Positions 60,226-64,000 of a stretch of 64,000 bases of DNA are shown here, in pieces; position 1 is the first letter of the stretch; every line of letters starts with the position of its first letter. The stretch is from Symbiodinium natans (Eukaryota; Sar; Dinophyceae; Suessiales; Symbiodiniaceae). The DNA is taken from contig CAJNDS010002318.1 of NCBI GenBank assembly GCA_905221605.1, positions 126,001-190,000 on the forward strand, read 5' to 3'. The notes under the pieces were generated by a model. That model did no database searches and was not told the origin of the DNA. It saw only the letters and a program-made list of their open reading frames with translations. A program made the translations under genes and the position numbers.

Positions 60226-60715
60226 GCATGGACTGCTTGCTCAAAGCGTCGGAGGCCTCCATGTTGCAGTGGCTGTTGCTGACGGGCGTCGTGCCAATGA
60301 TTTTGCTCTTTGCGTCGCTGACCTTCGTTTTCTTCAGATCCATGTGGGAAGGGCGCCAGCTGAACTGGCAGCTTCTGCCAGACTTCATCAAGCCCTGCCT
60401 TGTGCTGACGAATTGCTTTCTGCCAGACCTGTCAGGAGCCTTGGTGCGTTTTGTGCCTTGTATTCATTTCCAGATTTTTGCGGTGGGCGCAACCAGCTTT
60501 GCAAGCTATGCCGTGACGAGGGAATGCGCGGGGGTGGCTCAAAGGTACTTCACATGCGTTTGCACATTACTTCTGGCAGCAGCCATTGGGCCTGTGACTT
60601 GGATTGGCTTGATACGCAACGAGTCCTGGATGTGGCCACAGAAGACCCGCCAGCAGCTGCTGGGCTTCCTCACCTCCGGATACAGAGGTGACGAGATCTT
60701 CAACTTCTGCAAAAC
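60226..60715 (+). CDS. Ankyrin/Cys-rich/multi-span membrane protein, transmembrane exon
   Basis: Reads MDCLLKASEASMLQWLLLTG, VVPMILLFASLTFVFFRSMW, then further spans with FLPDLSGALVRFVPCIHFQI and YFTCVCTLLLAAAIGPVTWI and a loop with KTRQQLLGFLTSGYRGDEIF. Four hydrophobic spans suggest an integral membrane domain; the layout (Cys-rich then multi-span with short loops) is common in dinoflagellate surface proteins. The end near 60715 is approximate; sense fades in the TTTGGGG-rich sequence that follows. Confidence 0.6.
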
Positions 60716-61080
60716 TAAGAGCTCATGCCCTAAAGTCATGAAACGCCGTCACCTCCAAAGCCCTCTAACCTCAAGACTTATAAGAAAATGAAGGCTGTCA
60801 TGAAGCCCTACGGCTGAAGCCCTCAAGCCTCCCCCTGAGGTGAAGTAGAGTGGTGGCAGGTGGGAGTCCTTGCGCGCAAGTGCCTGCTGGTGATGGCGGC
60901 ATCTCTCTTCCCCATGACTTTTGACTGGGCTTGGACTGCTTTGAGGGTTTTGGGTTCAAGGGTTTGGGGTGTTTGGGGTTGAGGGTTTTGTGTTGAAGGG
61001 TTAAGTTTTGGGGTGAAAGGCTCAATGTTTTGGGTTTGGGGTGTGGGGTTGAAGGGTTAGAGCTTGAAGCATGTCTGCAG
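60716..61080 (+). other. Intron with TTTGGGG/TTGAGGG telomere-like text
   Basis: 60940-61060 is degenerate G-rich telomere-like repeat (GGGTTTTGGGTTCAAGGG, GGGGTGTTTGGGGTTGAGGG). The 3' edge is CATGTCTGCAG at 61080. Confidence 0.55.
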
Positions 61081-61426
61081 TCTGCTGAGGAGCTACTCCC
61101 CTATGCTTTTCTTGACGTGCGTGCTCGTTATCATGGGGACAAGCCTTACTTGCCACACCTTGATGTGGCCCTATGACAGTCCTTTCCTGAATACCTTGGA
61201 ATTCGGAACTCTGGTGTCATCCACGGCGGCAGTCCTGGCAACAATGCTTCTTTCACTTGAGCCAACTACTTGGTGCCTAGACTGCAGTATCACGTGTCCT
61301 GTTCTCCTGTTGCTCGTCATCCTTCTTGTGGTTCCCTTCGCAGTGCTCATGGTGTTGTTCCTTCGCGAAGCATTGAGGAAGGTGCAGAATTTGAACCTAG
61401 ACGAGGGCAATGCAGACGCCCAGTAG
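61081..61426 (+). CDS. Ankyrin/Cys-rich/multi-span membrane protein, terminal exon
   Basis: After the CTGCAG acceptor the frame reads SYSPMLFLTCVLVIMGTSLT, FGTLVSSTAAVLATMLLSLE and PVLLLLVILLVVPFAVLMVL, three more spans, and a charged cytoplasmic tail (REALRKVQNLNLDEGNADAQ) to TAG at 61424-61426. Confidence 0.6.
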
Positions 61427-61673
61427 ATGTTTGGCAAAGTGGTTTTGCATGTGGCTTATAACTGCCGCGGACAGCCAATGCGCTGGGAAGTTGGTACGCA
61501 GTTGCTTTCCTGGAAATGGAGTTGTCTTTTGCAAGCATCCGGTGCAGCCTCGCGCGCGATGCATGCGCATGCGACACCCCAAGCCCAGCCTTCTAAACAG
61601 TTTTGTTAAGGTTTGGCGTGCGAGGGGCCGCTCGAGGCTGGAGGCTAGCGGGTCATAGCCAGGGCACTTTGAT

Positions 61674-61762
61674 CTTATTGGTTCTTAGTAGGGAATAAGG
61701 GAATCTATTGTGCAGGAATTATAGAGAGATCTCTCCAGTATTCCCTACGAAGAACCAGTAAG
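61674..61762. repeat. MITE-like hairpin
   Basis: Arms of 24 nt: left CTTATTGGTTCTTAGTAGGG and on, right ending CCCTACGAAGAACCAGTAAG. They differ at two positions and enclose about 41 nt. Non-coding foldback downstream of the membrane-protein gene. Confidence 0.6.
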
Positions 61763-62479
61763 TTTCAGGGTTAGGGTCTGGGCTGTAGGCTGTAGGGATC
61801 TCCCCCCCAGTCATGGAGAATCAATGGACAGGAACATGGACGCCGGGATTCTACAGGGGATTGAGCATGATGCGATGATTCATGGACCCAGCGGGGCATT
61901 CTGTCGACTGCTGGCTAAAAATCTAGCAGCCCTACAGCGAGGGTGAGAAAAAACAAACATTCAAAATAAGTAGGGGATAAGCCTCCCTTTACATCTTGTC
62001 AGCCGCTCGTTGGCTGCATTGGGACCTGCAAGGTGCTTACGAGGACTCACTCAAAGTGAAGGCTCGAGAGGGCTTTGAGGAATTCGGCCAGGCCGGAGAG
62101 GGGGTTGACGTTACGGGGGGGGGGGGGGGCTTTGGGGAGGGCTGGAGGCGGGGCCGTCCAAAAAGTACCCTTAGATAAAGGGTTAAAGCTGGTTGGGGAG
62201 GGGATTTTACGCTTCCCAAACACCTACGGCCCAATGGTGGTGCAAAAACAAAGCTTGGGGGCTTGGCAAGGGAACCAAAGTATTAAGAGACACTATTCTC
62301 TTGGGCACTCGTATTGCATCGGCAGGTATTAGTTTACTACGCAGAGTGTGTCATTTTCATTTGTTCGGACCTTCCTTTTCTTCAATGCAATTGTAGATTT
62401 TCATGCATTTTCTTCTTGATCCGTTTGTGGTGGCTCCATGTTGTCTGCAGCGTGAACGTAGTGTGAAGAGCGTGTATCT
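61763..62479. other. Spacer, no gene
   Basis: Contains a G-run at 62115-62131 and no supported coding frame on either strand. Confidence 0.5.
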
Positions 62480-63105
62480 TCACCGTTAGCTTCCCCTGTC
62501 GTGAATAAGTGTACGTTGAAACCATAAGTAGTGTCATATCGCAAGTTTACTTAGTTTAGGCATCTGGTCTACCGTGTGCCCCTCCAGTGAGAAGACAAAA
62601 CAGCCGTTCTTTTTCGGCGAGGGGAAAGAGTGGTACATCCGCAGGCATATCTTATTCTGAAGTGCGTTTTTTTTCGTTTAAGTGTTTTGTTTTAAGCCCT
62701 CTGTCCCCTCCAAGGATACGACTAACAAATGGAGCATCTTACATCCGCGGACATTCGCAGACGTATCTTATTCTGAGGAGCATCTTTTCTTAATCAGGTT
62801 CTGCGACCCATAGGCAACAGAAAACTTGTTCCATGTCGCGAAGAAGTAAGTGTTTCATCGCAAGTTTTAATTTAGCGTGGGTGCTTCATCTTAAACTACG
62901 TGCCCTTCCAACGACAAATGTGCTTTTCTTGGCGGGGGTGGGGGTAAATGAGTAGCACATCCGCAGACGTATCTGAATCTACGTGTCTTGTCTTAAGCTG
63001 TGTGTCCCCTCCAACGACAAGACAAGTGAAGCATGTTGAGGGCGGGCATGAGTATTAAACCTTCGCAGACGTATCTTAATCTGAAGCGCGCTTTATCTTC
63101 GTCTG
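62480..63105 (+). repeat. Degenerate tandem repeat with core CCGCAGACGTATCTTA
   Basis: Lines CATCGCAAGTTT..TTAGT.., GTG(C/T)CCC(C/T)TCCAACGACAAG and (A)CATCCGCAGACGTATCTTATTCTGAAG recur in order three to four times (cores at about 62640, 62756, 62959, 63065). Unit length is irregular (about 100-200 nt). No gene. Confidence 0.6.
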
Positions 63106-64000
63106 ATTCTACGCGCCGCTACCTCAACCAGCGTCTCCACACCAGAAACGGATAGAAGGGAGAACCCTGCAGCGTCCAAGGAGTGAAGGTTACCTAGTGT
63201 GGCAGGGCAGACAAAAAGGACACCCGACTCACCTTTGTGACCACCACAGATCACCAGGAAGGGAAGCCAAGAGACAGGGCGCAGGCTTGGACACCACGGC
63301 CACTCGCACATCACTCTTCCAAAGCTTCAAGATTGATGATGCCATGGGTTGACATGAAGCAGGGTTTATATTGCTGTTTTTGGTGAGTGTATATAGGTTC
63401 CTTTTTAATGTTGGTGAGTGTATACACCGGGTGTCTTTTTGGGGGTACAAGAAATACATACCCTACTTCACATCACCATTCGGCAAGAAGACATGCTGGG
63501 TCTTTGGACAAAACACTCAGGCAGGCGAGGCAGGATCTCAGCTATGCAAGCATCCAGGTCATGCCTACCATCCCCTAAACCCGAAACCCCAAACCCTAAA
63601 CCCTAAACCCTAAACCCCTGTATCGACAGGCTCTCCTTGTCCTTGGCCACCAGCAACGAAACGCCAATCCGCCAAGGCTTGACTGCCATGTTGGACTATA
63701 CAGGTCATTCTTTCCAGTGGCTCAAGACACAAGCCAATGGCAGCTCCTCCTCAATAAGCCTCGTAGGCCAAGATGATTACCATGGATAATTCCCAGTGAG
63801 ACAGTTTTTGGCTTAGTACGCTTTTTGCTTGCCTTGTACTGCTTTGAAGGGTGTCGGTGCTGACGGCTGCTACGATCGCAGCTTTCGCGTTGAAAAACAC
63901 GCTGTGGTACCAACATGCTGGGCATCAGGAATCTATTGAACCAAAGCAACTTGCTTTCGCTGTGGAGTTTTGAAGGCGCGGTGTTTTGGATTTTCCTGAT
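63106..64000. other. Spacer with telomere-like tract at 63580-63620
   Basis: CCCTAAA units at about 63576-63620. A 23-24 nt tandem (GGTGAGTGTATA..GG, 63380 and 63411). No coding frame with recognisable content to the window end. Confidence 0.45.

Overview
The window reads as nuclear DNA of a dinoflagellate alga, most likely Symbiodiniaceae-like. The evidence is interstitial TTTAGGG tracts throughout, split genes whose best splice joins use GC as well as GT donors, very low gene density, long low-complexity satellites, and several retroelement families of protist type. The organism assignment is inference; no rRNA or spliced-leader gene was seen.

Layout. 1-3.6 kb: exons of a JmjC/cupin-8 type protein. 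3.7-12 kb: sparse DNA with telomere-like tracts, a 1.85 kb EcoRI-site-rich inverted satellite array (7.44-9.29 kb) and a CTTACACCCC-type array (10.2-10.9 kb). 13 kb: a RING-finger exon. 15.3-17.2 kb: decayed LINE-like reverse transcriptase on the minus strand. 17.3-18.7 kb: G-runs, a tRNA-Leu-like gene, a decayed tRNA-Asn copy, a 550 nt polypurine tract and an intact tRNA-Asn(GTT). 19-25 kb: candidate exons, a small secreted-protein exon, microsatellites and a 1.5 kb CTTATTCAT satellite.

26.2-45.1 kb is the most interesting part. A plus-strand row of six large ORFs (here orfA to orfF) shares codon style and CATG-rich linkers. orfC has a GIY-YIG endonuclease-like domain followed by a reverse transcriptase with RPIVS, GSPMGHPMSP and RYVDD motifs. 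That is the domain order of the N-terminal-endonuclease (Naiad/Chlamys type) Penelope-like elements. orfC is interrupted by an 8.68 kb minus-strand tyrosine-recombinase retrotransposon (31309-39986) with complete split direct repeats (A1-ORFs-B1-A2-spacer-B2). Removing it joins the orfC reading frame exactly. The inserted element codes, in order, for a tyrosine recombinase, a zinc-finger Gag, and a Pol with 2OG-Fe(II)-oxygenase-like, C5-methyltransferase-like, reverse transcriptase and RNase H domains. Gag and Pol lie in one frame separated by a single TGA in the leaky context TGA-CTA, which suggests Pol is made by stop-codon readthrough. Several ORFs in the region carry single-base frame breaks that look like homopolymer slips, either decay or sequencing error.

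45-54.8 kb: repeat-rich DNA with duplicated segments, a 5'-truncated LINE RT with a C2H2 finger (50.5-51.4 kb), an inverted copy (51.4-51.7 kb) of the repeat at 25.7-26.2 kb, alternating AT-rich modules, short tandem arrays, and a Ty1/copia RNase H remnant. 54.9-61.4 kb: two plus-strand host genes. One is a secreted or membrane cysteine-rich protein with a duplicated ectodomain; the other is a split ankyrin, cysteine-rich, multi-membrane-span protein. 61.4-64 kb: a small hairpin element, degenerate tandem repeats and another telomere-like tract.
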